From contig NZ_OBMO01000007.1 of NCBI RefSeq assembly GCF_900217905.1, positions 1 through 64,000 on the forward strand: a stretch of DNA of 64,000 nucleotides, written 5' to 3'. Under the pieces are notes generated by a model. It did no database searches and had not been told where the DNA came from. It saw nothing but the letters and a program-made list of their open reading frames with translations. This document shows positions 51,349-59,851 of this stretch, one piece after another. The position numbers were made by a program, and so were the translations under genes. Position 1 is the first letter of the stretch. Each line of letters begins with the position of its first letter. Source of the stretch: Alloalcanivorax xenomutans (GTDB taxonomy: Bacteria; Pseudomonadota; Gammaproteobacteria; Pseudomonadales; Alcanivoracaceae).

Positions 51349-52914
51349 TCAGGCGCCGGTGAACCGGTCGCGCAGGGTGCGTTTAAGTATTTTTCCAGTG
51401 GCGTTGCGGGGCAGTTCGTCCACCAGAGCCAGGTGTTTGGGAATCTTGAAACGGCCCAGTTTGCCGTCGCAGAAGTCACGCAGGGATTCCAGTGTCGGCG
51501 TCTGGCCGTCCCTGGGGACCACCACCGCCATGGGCACTTCGCCCCATTTGTCATCGGGGACGCCGATCACCGCCACTTCCAGCACCTGCTCGTGTTTGTA
51601 GAGCACCTGCTCCACTTCGGTGGGGTAGACGTTTTCGCCACCGGAAATCAGCATGTCCTTCTTCCGGTCGACGATGTAATAGAAGCCTTCCTCGTCACGG
51701 CGGGCCAGGTCACCGGAGTGGAACCAGCCGTTGCGGCAGGCCTCCTCGGTGGCGTCCGGTCGCCCCCAATAGCCCAGGAACATGGTCGGGCCGCGCAGGA
51801 TCAGTTCGCCCACCTCGCCGGTCGCCACATCCTGGTCGTTTTCGTCGACGATGCGCATCTGCACGTACACCAGGGGCTTGCCCACCGAGCCGTTTTTGCG
51901 CACCGCGTCGGCGCTGCCGAGGATGCAGGCACCGGCGCAGGTCTCGGTCATGCCGAACCCTTCCTGAAAGGCCAGGCCCCGTTTTTGGAAGAACTCGATC
52001 ACCGGTATGGGGCAAGGCGCGCCGCCGGAAAGCAGGCTGCGCAGGGAAGACAAATCGTAGTCGTCGACGTTGGGTAACTGACTCAGTGCCTGCCACATGG
52101 CCGGCAGCAGGAACAGTTCCGTGATTCGTTCCTCCTGTACCGTGGCCAGCGTGTGTCGTGGATCGAACTGCGCGTGCAGCACCACCTGGGCGCCGATATT
52201 CAAGGCCGGCAGGGTATGCACGGCGAGCCCGCCGATATGAAACAGCGGGGCGATCGTCAGGATCACGCTGTCACGGCTGATGGCCGCGTCGCTGGCGACC
52301 ATGTCGGCGGTCAGCCAGGTCGGATTGCCGTGGCTGAGCAGGGCGCCCTTGGGTTTGCCGGTGGTGCCGGAGGTGTACATCATCATCAGTGGATCGTTCT
52401 GATTCAACGGCACCCCGGGCTCGCTGGCGGGCGCGGCGTCGAGCAGGGCGTCATAGTGGTGATCTCCCGGTTCCGCCTCGCCTTCGGTGGCGATGCCGTG
52501 ACGCAGGGCGGAGCTCTGGCGAATCGGGCGGAACAGATCCGCCAGGGCCGGCTGGTAGAGCAACACGGTGGCGCCGGCGTCGCCGAGGATGAAGCCGATT
52601 TCCTCGGCACTGAGGCGGTAGTTCAGAGGCAGGGCGATGGCGCCCAGCTTGGCGCAGGCGAAAAAGCTCTCGATGAAGTGGTTGCCGTTGAGCATCAGCA
52701 AGGCGACACGGTCGCCCTTGCCGACGCCGAGATCGGTAAGGGCGTTGGCGAGCCGATTAATGCGCTGGTTCAGCTCCGAGTAGGTCAATCTCAGATCGCC
52801 GAACACCAGCGCCATGCGTTGCGGATCCTGGGTGGCGTGATGGGTTATCCAGTCGCCGACCCCACCCAGATAGTGCACATCCTGGTGGGTTGGGAAGGAG
52901 GAGGGTTGGGTCAC
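51349..52914 (-). CDS. AMP-forming acyl-CoA synthetase
   Basis: A 521-residue ligase activating a carboxylic acid with ATP and CoA. Core motifs: MMYTSGTTGKPKGALLSHGN (A3), AGACILG and MTETCAG (A5), GELILRGPTMFLGYWG (A7), HSGDLARRDEEGFYYIVDRKKDMLISGGENVYP (A8) and NATGKILKRTLR with the C-terminal lysine. The GTG at 52914 is chosen because GGAG lies 8 bp upstream and the N terminus then begins TQPSSFPTHQ. First gene of the leftward operon; the substrate is inferred to be a branched or terpenoid acid. Confidence 0.9.
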   Translation of the reverse strand: MTQPSSFPTHQDVHYLGGVGDWITHHATQDPQRMALVFGDLRLTYSELNQRINRLANALTDLGVGKGDRVALLMLNGNHFIESFFACAKLGAIALPLNYRLSAEEIGFILGDAGATVLLYQPALADLFRPIRQSSALRHGIATEGEAEPGDHHYDALLDAAPASEPGVPLNQNDPLMMMYTSGTTGKPKGALLSHGNPTWLTADMVASDAAISRDSVILTIAPLFHIGGLAVHTLPALNIGAQVVLHAQFDPRHTLATVQEERITELFLLPAMWQALSQLPNVDDYDLSSLRSLLSGGAPCPIPVIEFFQKRGLAFQEGFGMTETCAGACILGSADAVRKNGSVGKPLVYVQMRIVDENDQDVATGEVGELILRGPTMFLGYWGRPDATEEACRNGWFHSGDLARRDEEGFYYIVDRKKDMLISGGENVYPTEVEQVLYKHEQVLEVAVIGVPDDKWGEVPMAVVVPRDGQTPTLESLRDFCDGKLGRFKIPKHLALVDELPRNATGKILKRTLRDRFTGA

Positions 52915-53214
52915 CTTGGTGTCTCCTGAGCGAGTGTTGTTATCGGTATGGGGCGGCGCCCGGGAAGACGCCTTTGTAGAAAGGAACGCTAGCAACGGCC
53001 ACGGTGCTGGTCTTGTGTTAACTGGCTGGTCTTGGAGACATGAGTCAAACGGCCGCTGCAAGGCCGCTGTAGGAGCTTGCCCTGCAAGCGAATTTCTTGA
53101 GGCCGTGCCCATTCGCTTGCAGGGCAAACTCCTGCAGGGGCTCCGTAGCTCTCATGGAGGGAGAGCAATCAGCATATGGAGCTGCCAGCGGGGCGCCCGG
53201 AAACCATTGGACAG
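52915..53214. other. Gene-free gap with degenerate REP-like element
   Basis: No gene is seen. Positions 53063-53150 hold a variant palindrome: GCCGCTGTAGGAGCTTGCCC..CTGCAAGCGAAT against ATTCGCTTGCAGGGCAAACTCC, with the outer stem decayed. The upstream part (52915-53040) should contain the promoter of the ligase operon but I see no clear boxes. Confidence 0.6.
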
Positions 53215-54360
53215 CTATAGCCCGTAACGGTCGACATCGACCTTGGATTGCACCTCTTGCCAGTACAGATCGGCCAGGGCCTCGGTGCTATCGATATCGG
53301 CGGTGAGTTCCAGCCATTTCTTCACCAGTGGCCGCATCACCTCGATCTTGCCGGCCGCGTCGCGGACCTGGTGTTTTTCTTCATAATATTGAACGATGTT
53401 TTTCGCATCCTGGCGAACAAAGTCACGGGAGGCGGCGATCAGCGCCTCGCTGGCCTCATGCCGTTTGGCGCCCCGTTGCTCGGCGGCTTTCAGATCCCGC
53501 TCTCCATAGTCCCGGTAGAGAACAGCGGCGTTGGCGGACATAACGGTACCGGCATGCAGAAGCGCTTTGCGTTGATCAGCATCGAGATCCTGCCAGACTT
53601 TTTGGTTGATATTGGCGGGCCCGGAACCACCGAACACGCCGCCGGGCACCGACATGGTGATATCGCTGACCGCGTCCATCAGCCCCAAACCGCTCAGTTC
53701 GGCCGCCGATTGAATGGTACAGTCCACCACGCCCTGATTCAGAGCCTCGAAAATCTCGTTACCGGGCAGTGACACCGGAGAGGCCTCGAAATGCTTGGCC
53801 CAGCGTGCCCATTGCGCGCCGCCGGCACGCAGGCGCTTGCCTTTAAGATCGGCGGCGGTGGTGACCGGTGTGGTGCACAGAAGACCGTACTGAGGGCTGG
53901 CGCCGCCACCGGTAAAGACCTGGTTTTGCTGCTTCAACTCCGCCACGCAGTCGTCGCAGTGCAGCATGATGTATTCGCTCATGGCGCCGGCGTAGGCCAG
54001 CCCTTCGTTTCCGGTGGGGTCATTCAGCGCCAGCAGCATGGACAGCTCCGCCGCCATGTTGATATTGGGGTATTCGGCCGGGAAGTAGGGCGTCAGCAGG
54101 TAGCCCACGTCGGCAATGCCCTGCTTGAGCCCGCCGCTCATCTCGGCCAGGTTGAGCAGGGAAAGCTCGTAGATTTTTATTTCCAGATCGCCGCCGGAAT
54201 AGTCCGCCACCGCCTTGGCATAAGCCTTGGCGGCATCCACGTTGGCGGAAGCGGAAGGGAAGCCCACGGCGAATCGCAGAGATTCAGCCTGGGCCGTTGA
54301 CGTCAGCGCGGTAACACCTGCCAGCGCGGAGCTGGCCAGAAGCGTGGTGAATCGTTTCAT
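53215..54360 (-). CDS. Solitary TRAP transporter substrate-binding protein (DctP type)
   Basis: A 381-residue periplasmic protein with signal peptide KRFTTLLASSALAGVTALTSTAQA. The mature part follows the DctP pattern: LRFAVGFPSASANVDAAKAYAKAV, GGLKQGIADVGYLLTPYFPA, then DLKGKRLRAGG with the conserved Arg, GVVDCTIQSAAEL. It binds an acid for a TRAP uptake system. AAGGAGA precedes ATG 54360. No DctQ or DctM membrane gene is adjacent, so the membrane partner must be elsewhere. Located between two acyl-CoA modules, it probably captures the pathway's acid substrate. Confidence 0.88.
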   Translation of the reverse strand: MKRFTTLLASSALAGVTALTSTAQAESLRFAVGFPSASANVDAAKAYAKAVADYSGGDLEIKIYELSLLNLAEMSGGLKQGIADVGYLLTPYFPAEYPNINMAAELSMLLALNDPTGNEGLAYAGAMSEYIMLHCDDCVAELKQQNQVFTGGGASPQYGLLCTTPVTTAADLKGKRLRAGGAQWARWAKHFEASPVSLPGNEIFEALNQGVVDCTIQSAAELSGLGLMDAVSDITMSVPGGVFGGSGPANINQKVWQDLDADQRKALLHAGTVMSANAAVLYRDYGERDLKAAEQRGAKRHEASEALIAASRDFVRQDAKNIVQYYEEKHQVRDAAGKIEVMRPLVKKWLELTADIDSTEALADLYWQEVQSKVDVDRYGL

Positions 54361-54445
54361 TTTATTCTCCTTATCGATTGGTCGCGCGGAGATTTCGGCG
54401 CGGCCATTAGCGAGCAAAATGGGCGTGGAGGTGGTGATCGGGCTG

Positions 54446-55600
54446 TTAGCGTTTGTCCGGAAAAGTACCCATGAATTTGGCGATGATGCCGAGCATCACT
54501 TCATCGGCGCCGCCGCCGATGGAGGTCAGACGGGTATCCCGATACATGCGCGTGATTGGCGTTTCGTTCATGAAACCCATGCCGCCGTAGTACTGCAGGC
54601 AGCTGTCGGCGACTTCGCGGCACAGCCGGCCGGTCTTCAGCTTCGCCATGGACGCGAGATAGGTGACGTCCTCGCCATTGATCATCTGTTCGACGGCGCG
54701 ATACACCATGGAACGCAGCGCTTCGATTTCCGTTTGCAATTCCGCCAGGCGGAAATGCACCACCTGATTGTCCAGCAGTGACTTGCCAAAGGCCTGGCGG
54801 TCGCGGGTGTAGGTGATGACGTCCTGTACCGCGATATCCATGTAGCGCAGATTGCAGGCCGCTCCCCACAGTCGCTCTTCCTGGAACTGCTGCATCTGGT
54901 AAATGAAGCCCATGCCTTCTTCGCCAATACGGTAGCGCTGCGGCACGCGCACATCCTCGAACCAGATTTCGGCGGTGTCGGAAGCGCGCATGCCGAGTTT
55001 GTCGAGCTTACGGGCGATGGTGACACCTTTGCTTTTCAGTGGCAGCACAATCAGGGATTTGTTCTTGTGCACCGGGCCATCACCGGTGTTGGCGAGCAGG
55101 CACATGAAGTCCGCCTGGGTGCCATTGGTGATCCACATCTTGCCGCCGTTGATGATGTAATCGTCGCCATCCTTGCGGGCGTGGGTGCGGATGGACGCTA
55201 CGTCGGAGCCGGCTCCCGGTTCGGATACGCCGATGCAGGCCACGTAATCGCCGGCGATGGCCGGTACCAGAAATTCTTCACGCAGGGCATCGGAGCCCTG
55301 TTTGGCCAGGGCGGGAGTGGCCATGTCGGTTTGCACACCCACCGCCATTGGAATGGAGCCGCCGTTGACTTCGCCCATGGCTTCGCAGAAGGCCAGGTTG
55401 TAGCTCCAATCCAGGCCCATGCCGCCAAACTGTTCCGGTTTGGCAATGCCAAGAAAACCCTTGTCTCCCATTTTCTTGAACAACTCATGGGCGGGGAAAA
55501 TACCCTCCTTCTCCCATTCATCCACGTAGGGGTTGATCTGCGTGGCGACAAACTTCTTCACCGATTCCGACAGCGCCCGGTGCTCGTTAGTGAACAGCAT
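54446..55600 (-). CDS. Acyl-CoA dehydrogenase, AtuD-like
   Basis: A 384-residue acyl-CoA dehydrogenase. Middle-domain motifs CIGVSEPGAGSDVASI and YIINGGKMWITNG; the C-terminal domain contains YYGGMGFMNETPITRMYRD and RLTSIGGGADEVM, the pattern I associate with citronellyl-CoA dehydrogenase (AtuD). ATG 55600 is preferred, 9 bp after AGGAG. It is leftward, 85 bp upstream of the TRAP binding protein, and divergent from the AraC regulator. Together with the ligase and carboxylase it would supply the unsaturated acyl-CoA to be carboxylated. Confidence 0.9.
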   Translation of the reverse strand: MLFTNEHRALSESVKKFVATQINPYVDEWEKEGIFPAHELFKKMGDKGFLGIAKPEQFGGMGLDWSYNLAFCEAMGEVNGGSIPMAVGVQTDMATPALAKQGSDALREEFLVPAIAGDYVACIGVSEPGAGSDVASIRTHARKDGDDYIINGGKMWITNGTQADFMCLLANTGDGPVHKNKSLIVLPLKSKGVTIARKLDKLGMRASDTAEIWFEDVRVPQRYRIGEEGMGFIYQMQQFQEERLWGAACNLRYMDIAVQDVITYTRDRQAFGKSLLDNQVVHFRLAELQTEIEALRSMVYRAVEQMINGEDVTYLASMAKLKTGRLCREVADSCLQYYGGMGFMNETPITRMYRDTRLTSIGGGADEVMLGIIAKFMGTFPDKR

Positions 55601-56101
55601 TTTCAAATTCTCCTGTTGTTTGGATTCGCGGCGCGGCTGTTGATGTGACGACGCATGCGCGCAATCGACATGATGGTATGGCTATAAAAAACACGGGAAT
55701 CAAGCGTTAAAAAAGCGAAAAACAAAAAAAGAGAAATAAAGTAAGGATTAGCCAGTTGGCACAAGTCCATGACCGGGGCAGTGACTATGCTGAAGGATTG
55801 CAGCGTGCCGGTCCTGCCTGGGTATGCGGGTCGGGAACCCCTGCCGGGGCGGCGCGGAAGGGTGCGGCCGTGAGCCGATGTAACCTTTCAAAGACCAGGT
55901 CCAGTGGTCGTTGCATTTAGCCGATCGTTTGGTTTAAGTTCGAACACGCCTTCATGGCTCGGGATTTATATTTTTGGCCGATGGTTTTTGATATTTTTCG
56001 CCAATCGGCTATGTGGGAATAAGGGTAAATCCTTTTTCTTATATTCCTCGCAGGCCTGTGTGGATACGGGCCCTGCGGTGACGTTGTCACCGGAGGAGGC
56101 A
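55601..56101. promoter_or_regulatory. 500-bp divergent control region of the catabolic island
   Basis: No gene in either orientation that I would accept. The left end (55679-55745) is A-rich and AT-biased, the expected promoter of the leftward dehydrogenase. The right part has repeated (A/G)GCCGAT words: 55873-55879, 55919-55925, 55976-55982, and inverted as ATCGGCT at 56004-56010, candidate half-sites for the adjacent AraC protein. It ends in GGAGGAGG, the ribosome-binding site of that gene. Confidence 0.5.
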
Positions 56102-56932
56102 ATGATGACAACAAAGACAAGTTCCCGTCGGCGTCGTGGACGGGTCATGCTGCTCGGGCCTGAGCGGGTCTGCTACCTGGGTCTGCTGGGACGGCCACGT
56201 CTGCGCAGTTTTGGTTCCTTGACCGTCTATTGCGGCCCGGACCAGCCATTCCGTTTCAGCATTGACGGCCGCAATTGGCAGGAAACCGCGGTGGCGGTGG
56301 TGCCCCCCTATTTGCCGCACTGGGTGGAAACCGGTGAGCGTTTGCTCGGCTCGGTGATGGTGGAGCCGGAAACCGTGAATATGGGGGCGTTGCCCCCCAT
56401 GTTACGCAGCGATTATTGTGGCGACCGTGATGAGCTGCTGCAAACCCTGAGACGTGGCTTCGCCCGCATTCAGGCGCTGGCGGAAGACGGGGCTGATCCT
56501 CGCGTGGAAGTGGACCCGCTGTTTCTCGGGCAGACGTTGCCGCGCCGCGAACTGGACCCTCGCGTGGCTCGAGTGCTGGCGTATCTGAGAGAGGATCCCT
56601 CCCGCCATTGTCCTGCGGAGGAGGCGGCGCTGCTCAGCGGTCTGTCGTTTTCCCGTTTCCTTCATCTGTTCAAGGAAGACCTGGGTATCACTTTCCGCAA
56701 GTTCCGCGCCTGGAAGCGCGCCCGAAGCCTGCTTTACCACGTTAATCGTCGTGACACCCTTACCGACATCGCCCTGGATGTGGGCTATCCGGATTCCACC
56801 CACTTCAGTCATTCCATTCGGCAGTTCTACGGCCTGACACCCAAGGACATCCTGGTCGGGTCGCGCAAACTGGCGATCCTGTTGCAGAGCCGGGTTGGCG
56901 CGCCGGACGCCCTGGTCAACGCCGGCCTGTGA
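56102..56932 (+). CDS. AraC-family transcriptional regulator
   Basis: A 276-residue regulator. The C-terminal pair of helix-turn-helix units spans about residues 155-255: CPAEEAALLSGLSFSRFLHLFKEDLG and DTLTDIALDVGYPDSTHFSHSIRQFYGLTPKD. The N-terminal part is short and beta-rich (FGSLTVYCGPDQPFRFSIDG), possibly a reduced effector domain. ATG 56102 follows GGAGGAGG; the upstream open frame to 55904 is discounted. Its position facing the AtuD-like gene and TRAP gene makes it the likely local regulator. Confidence 0.9.
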   Translation: MMTTKTSSRRRRGRVMLLGPERVCYLGLLGRPRLRSFGSLTVYCGPDQPFRFSIDGRNWQETAVAVVPPYLPHWVETGERLLGSVMVEPETVNMGALPPMLRSDYCGDRDELLQTLRRGFARIQALAEDGADPRVEVDPLFLGQTLPRRELDPRVARVLAYLREDPSRHCPAEEAALLSGLSFSRFLHLFKEDLGITFRKFRAWKRARSLLYHVNRRDTLTDIALDVGYPDSTHFSHSIRQFYGLTPKDILVGSRKLAILLQSRVGAPDALVNAGL

Positions 56933-57270
56933 TCTCCCGGAAGCCTTTGCGGGCTCCCAAAACGTCGACCTCCAGCACAGAAAGGGCTACGAAGCCGCTG
57001 TGGGAGCCTGCCTGCAAGCGAATGGGTTTCCCGGTCGCAAGTTTCGCTTGCAGGCAAGCTCCCACAGCGGCCCCCGAATTTATGTCTACAAGGCGGCTCC
57101 GCTGTCCTTGATGGAGGATAAGGCTGGTTCTCTCTAAACCGCGATGCCCCCCAAAAAGCCATTCACAAAAGTTCACCTTAATGTCCGACAAAGCGCCCCC
57201 GACAGCGCGCCAGACTGTTTAAAATACGCCCCTTGTCTGATGCGAGCGGATTGCCGGCGGAGCGTAAAGA
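56933..57270. other. Gene-free gap with REP-like palindrome and repeat tail
   Basis: Positions 56987-57070 hold a family member: GCTACGAAGCCGCTGTGGGA and CTGCAAGCGAA returning as TTCGCTTGCAGGCAAGCTCC plus CACAGCGGC, with a 3' outer stem lost. It is followed at about 57103-57123 by GGCTCCGCTGTCCTTGATGG, nearly identical to the tail at 7046. The last 100 bp probably contain the promoter of the next gene. Confidence 0.65.
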
Positions 57271-58158
57271 GTGAATACCCGAGGACGAAGCGTCATCGCC
57301 TTGCTGATGTTGCTACTGACGGCGGTATCGGTGGCGCAGCCGCGGATACTGGTGCGGGAATGGGATACCCGGGAGCGGCTTTATCGGGGTGAGCAAGGAG
57401 ACCAGCCGCTGACGTTGATGCTGAGAGTGCATGAATTCTCGCCTGGTCACCGTGATATCTACTCTCTCAGCGGGGCCTATCGCCGTGGAGATTCGCGCAC
57501 CTGGGTGCCCGTGGTGGGGCTGCATGACACCGATGGCTGGGTGCTTTATCGCTTCGACAGTCCGCTGCCAGGGCGGGAGTTGCTGGATTTCACCTACGAG
57601 GGCAGCCGCTTTTGGGACAGCATTGCCTACTACCGTGCGCTGACCGGCTGGACTGAACGGTTCGAGGTGAATCAGGAGGGCGTGGGGATTTGGCGTGACG
57701 AAGACGACAGTGCCCCCTTGCGCCTGTATAACCCGGATCTGTCGGTATACCGCCGGTATTCTTTTCTGCATCTGGAAGACGGCGACCGCGAGAGGGAGCT
57801 GGACCTGACCGCGTTCGATATGCCGACGGCGGGTAACCAGGTGCTGGACTGGCGTGAGGACGAGCAGGGTCTGGTGGTCTTGCTAGGTTATCAACACCCA
57901 TCCCGCCCCTATGCGTTGGGCATGTGTGGCGCCGGCGACGAGAGCGGCCTGGTACGCGTGCGGTTGGACACGCAATGGCGGCTGCTGGACTGGCGTACGC
58001 TGGCGCTGGACAGCTGCCTGAAGAATCAGATCTCCGAGCGCGAGGTCACCCGGGACGGCGACTATCGCTACCGGGTGCAGGACAGCGACGGCCGCTGGCG
58101 CACCTGGCTGCTGGATCAGGAAACCCTGGATTGGAAGCCGGTGGACGACGACGCTTGA
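57271..58158 (+). CDS. Unknown secreted protein between araC-type gene and bioA
   Basis: A 295-residue protein with a signal peptide (GRSVIALLMLLLTAVSVAQP) and no further membrane segment. The mature part is rich in Trp, Tyr and charged residues in beta-like runs (TLMLRVHEFSPGHRDIYSL, WVPVVGLHDTDGWVLYRF, YRYRVQDSDGRWRTWLLD). I do not recognise a family. GTG 57271 is chosen because GGAG lies 8-10 bp upstream. It is rightward, 88 bp before bioA, and may share its transcript. Two cysteines (in GMCGAGD and DSCLKN) could form a disulfide. Confidence 0.7.
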   Translation: MNTRGRSVIALLMLLLTAVSVAQPRILVREWDTRERLYRGEQGDQPLTLMLRVHEFSPGHRDIYSLSGAYRRGDSRTWVPVVGLHDTDGWVLYRFDSPLPGRELLDFTYEGSRFWDSIAYYRALTGWTERFEVNQEGVGIWRDEDDSAPLRLYNPDLSVYRRYSFLHLEDGDRERELDLTAFDMPTAGNQVLDWREDEQGLVVLLGYQHPSRPYALGMCGAGDESGLVRVRLDTQWRLLDWRTLALDSCLKNQISEREVTRDGDYRYRVQDSDGRWRTWLLDQETLDWKPVDDDA

Positions 58159-58246
58159 GCATTGGCGCCGGTCTTGGCATGGTGCTCGGGCTTTCCCTGT
58201 AAACCGCTGTCCCCGTAAACAGCCGTCCTCTTAAATAGGTAGTCCC

Positions 58247-59518
58247 ATGGCCTCCATCGACCTCGATTTCGACCGCGACCATCTCTGGCATCCTTACACC
58301 TCCACCTCCCGGCCCTTGCCGGTGTACCCGGTACGCGCCGCCGAAGGCGTCTACCTGGAGCTGGAAGACGGGCGCCGGCTGGTGGACGGCATGTCGTCCT
58401 GGTGGGCGGCGATCCACGGCTATAACCACCCGCGTCTGAATCAGGCCCTGCGTGACCAGACCGAACGCATGGCCCACGTGATGTTCGGCGGCATCACTCA
58501 CGAGCCGGCGGTGGAACTGGGCAAGCGGCTGGTGGCGTTGACGCCCGCCGAATTGACCAAGGTATTCCTGGCGGACAGCGGTTCGGTGTCGGTGGAAGTG
58601 GCGATCAAGATGGCGCTGCAATACTGGATGAGCCAGGGCAAGACCGGCAAACACCGGTTGCTGGCGCTGCGCAACGGCTATCATGGCGACACCTTCGGGG
58701 CCATGGCGGTGTGCGATCCGGTCAACGGCATGCACGATCTGTTCAGCGGCATTCTGCCGCGGCATTACTTCGCCGAGGCGCCCTCGGTGCGGTTCGACGG
58801 CGTCTGGGACGATGGCGCTCTGGACTCCGTGCGCACGCAACTGGAGCAGCACGCGGACGAGATCGCCGCGCTGATTCTGGAGCCAGTGGTGCAGGGGGCC
58901 GGCGGTATGTGGCTGTACCACCCGGAATTCCTGAAAGGTTGCCGCCGTCTGTGCGACGAGCATGGCGTGCTGCTGATTTTCGATGAGATCGCCACCGGTT
59001 TCGGCCGCAGCGGCAAGTTGTTCGCCCTGGAGCACGCTGATGTGGTGCCGGATATCCTCTGCCTTGGCAAGGCCATTACCGGCGGCTACATGACCCTCGC
59101 CGCCACCCTCTGCAATGATCGCGTGGCGGCCGGCATTTGCGACGGTCAGGCCGGCGTCCTGATGCATGGCCCTACTTTCATGGGCAACCCGCTCGCCTGC
59201 GCGGTAGCCAACGCCAGCATCGACCTGCTGTTGGAAAGCCCCTGGCAGCAGCGCGTTCAGGCCATCGAAGCGCAGTTATGGACGGAACTGACGCCCTGCC
59301 TGGAATCCGACAAAGTGGCGGATGTGCGGGTGCTCGGCGCCATCGGCGTGGTGGAACTCAAACAGCCTTGCGATGTGGGCCAGGTGCAGAAGCAACTGGT
59401 GGACCTGGGGGTCTGGATTCGCCCGTTCGGTAAACTGCTTTACATCATGCCCCCGTTCATCATCGAGCCGGAGCAACTGAGGCAACTGACTCACGCCATG
59501 CGGGTGGTGAGCCAATGA
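58247..59518 (+). CDS. bioA: Adenosylmethionine-8-amino-7-oxononanoate aminotransferase
   Basis: A 423-residue PLP enzyme that makes 7,8-diaminopelargonate in biotin synthesis, with S-adenosylmethionine as amino donor. It begins [19 protein letters not shown], then [48 protein letters not shown], the PLP aspartate in [14 protein letters not shown], the Schiff-base lysine in CLGKAITGG and [14 protein letters not shown]. Length is normal. No other bio gene is nearby. Its placement just upstream of a biotin-dependent carboxylase pair is suggestive of coordinated supply. Confidence 0.95.
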   Translation: MASIDLDFDRDHLWHPYTSTSRPLPVYPVRAAEGVYLELEDGRRLVDGMSSWWAAIHGYNHPRLNQALRDQTERMAHVMFGGITHEPAVELGKRLVALTPAELTKVFLADSGSVSVEVAIKMALQYWMSQGKTGKHRLLALRNGYHGDTFGAMAVCDPVNGMHDLFSGILPRHYFAEAPSVRFDGVWDDGALDSVRTQLEQHADEIAALILEPVVQGAGGMWLYHPEFLKGCRRLCDEHGVLLIFDEIATGFGRSGKLFALEHADVVPDILCLGKAITGGYMTLAATLCNDRVAAGICDGQAGVLMHGPTFMGNPLACAVANASIDLLLESPWQQRVQAIEAQLWTELTPCLESDKVADVRVLGAIGVVELKQPCDVGQVQKQLVDLGVWIRPFGKLLYIMPPFIIEPEQLRQLTHAMRVVSQ

Positions 59519-59851
59519 CGATCTGACGGCGCAGAACGAAGAGACAAAACAGCCCGTTATCAGCCGCTGTGGGAGCTTGTCCGGGCGGCGGGCCGCTGCA
59601 AGCGAATTTCTTGAGGGCCGGGATCCCATTCGCTTGCAGCGGCCCGCCGCCCGGACAAGCTCCCACAGCGGCTAAAGATCATTCGCTTTTGATTTCCGCT
59701 GTTACCTGTTCACTATTCACCGTTAACTTTCCTTCCCCCCATAGCTATTTTTCGCAAGACCCGCCGCTTTGCCGCTGCGTAGGCTACCAGCACTGTTTTA
59801 ACACCAAGGCGCCGGTGATCCCCGGTGCCGACAGACTGGGAAGCCCTTTTC
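59519..59851. other. Gene-free gap with long palindrome before carboxylase genes
   Basis: Holds the 46-bp-arm inverted repeat (59562-59673), then an AT-rich stretch around 59695-59760 (TTACCTGTTCACTATTCACC) likely containing the promoter of the carboxylase operon. No gene is seen. Confidence 0.6.
59562..59673. repeat. REP-like inverted repeat, 46-bp perfect arms with symmetric insert
   Basis: Arms 59562-59607 and 59628-59673 are exact complements over 46 bp, with a 20-nt loop. Compared with the copy at 45308, both arms contain the same GC-rich insert (TCCGGGCGGCGGGCCG) between GAGCTTG and CTGCAAGCGAAT. Equal insertion in the two arms keeps the hairpin perfect. Confidence 0.9.
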
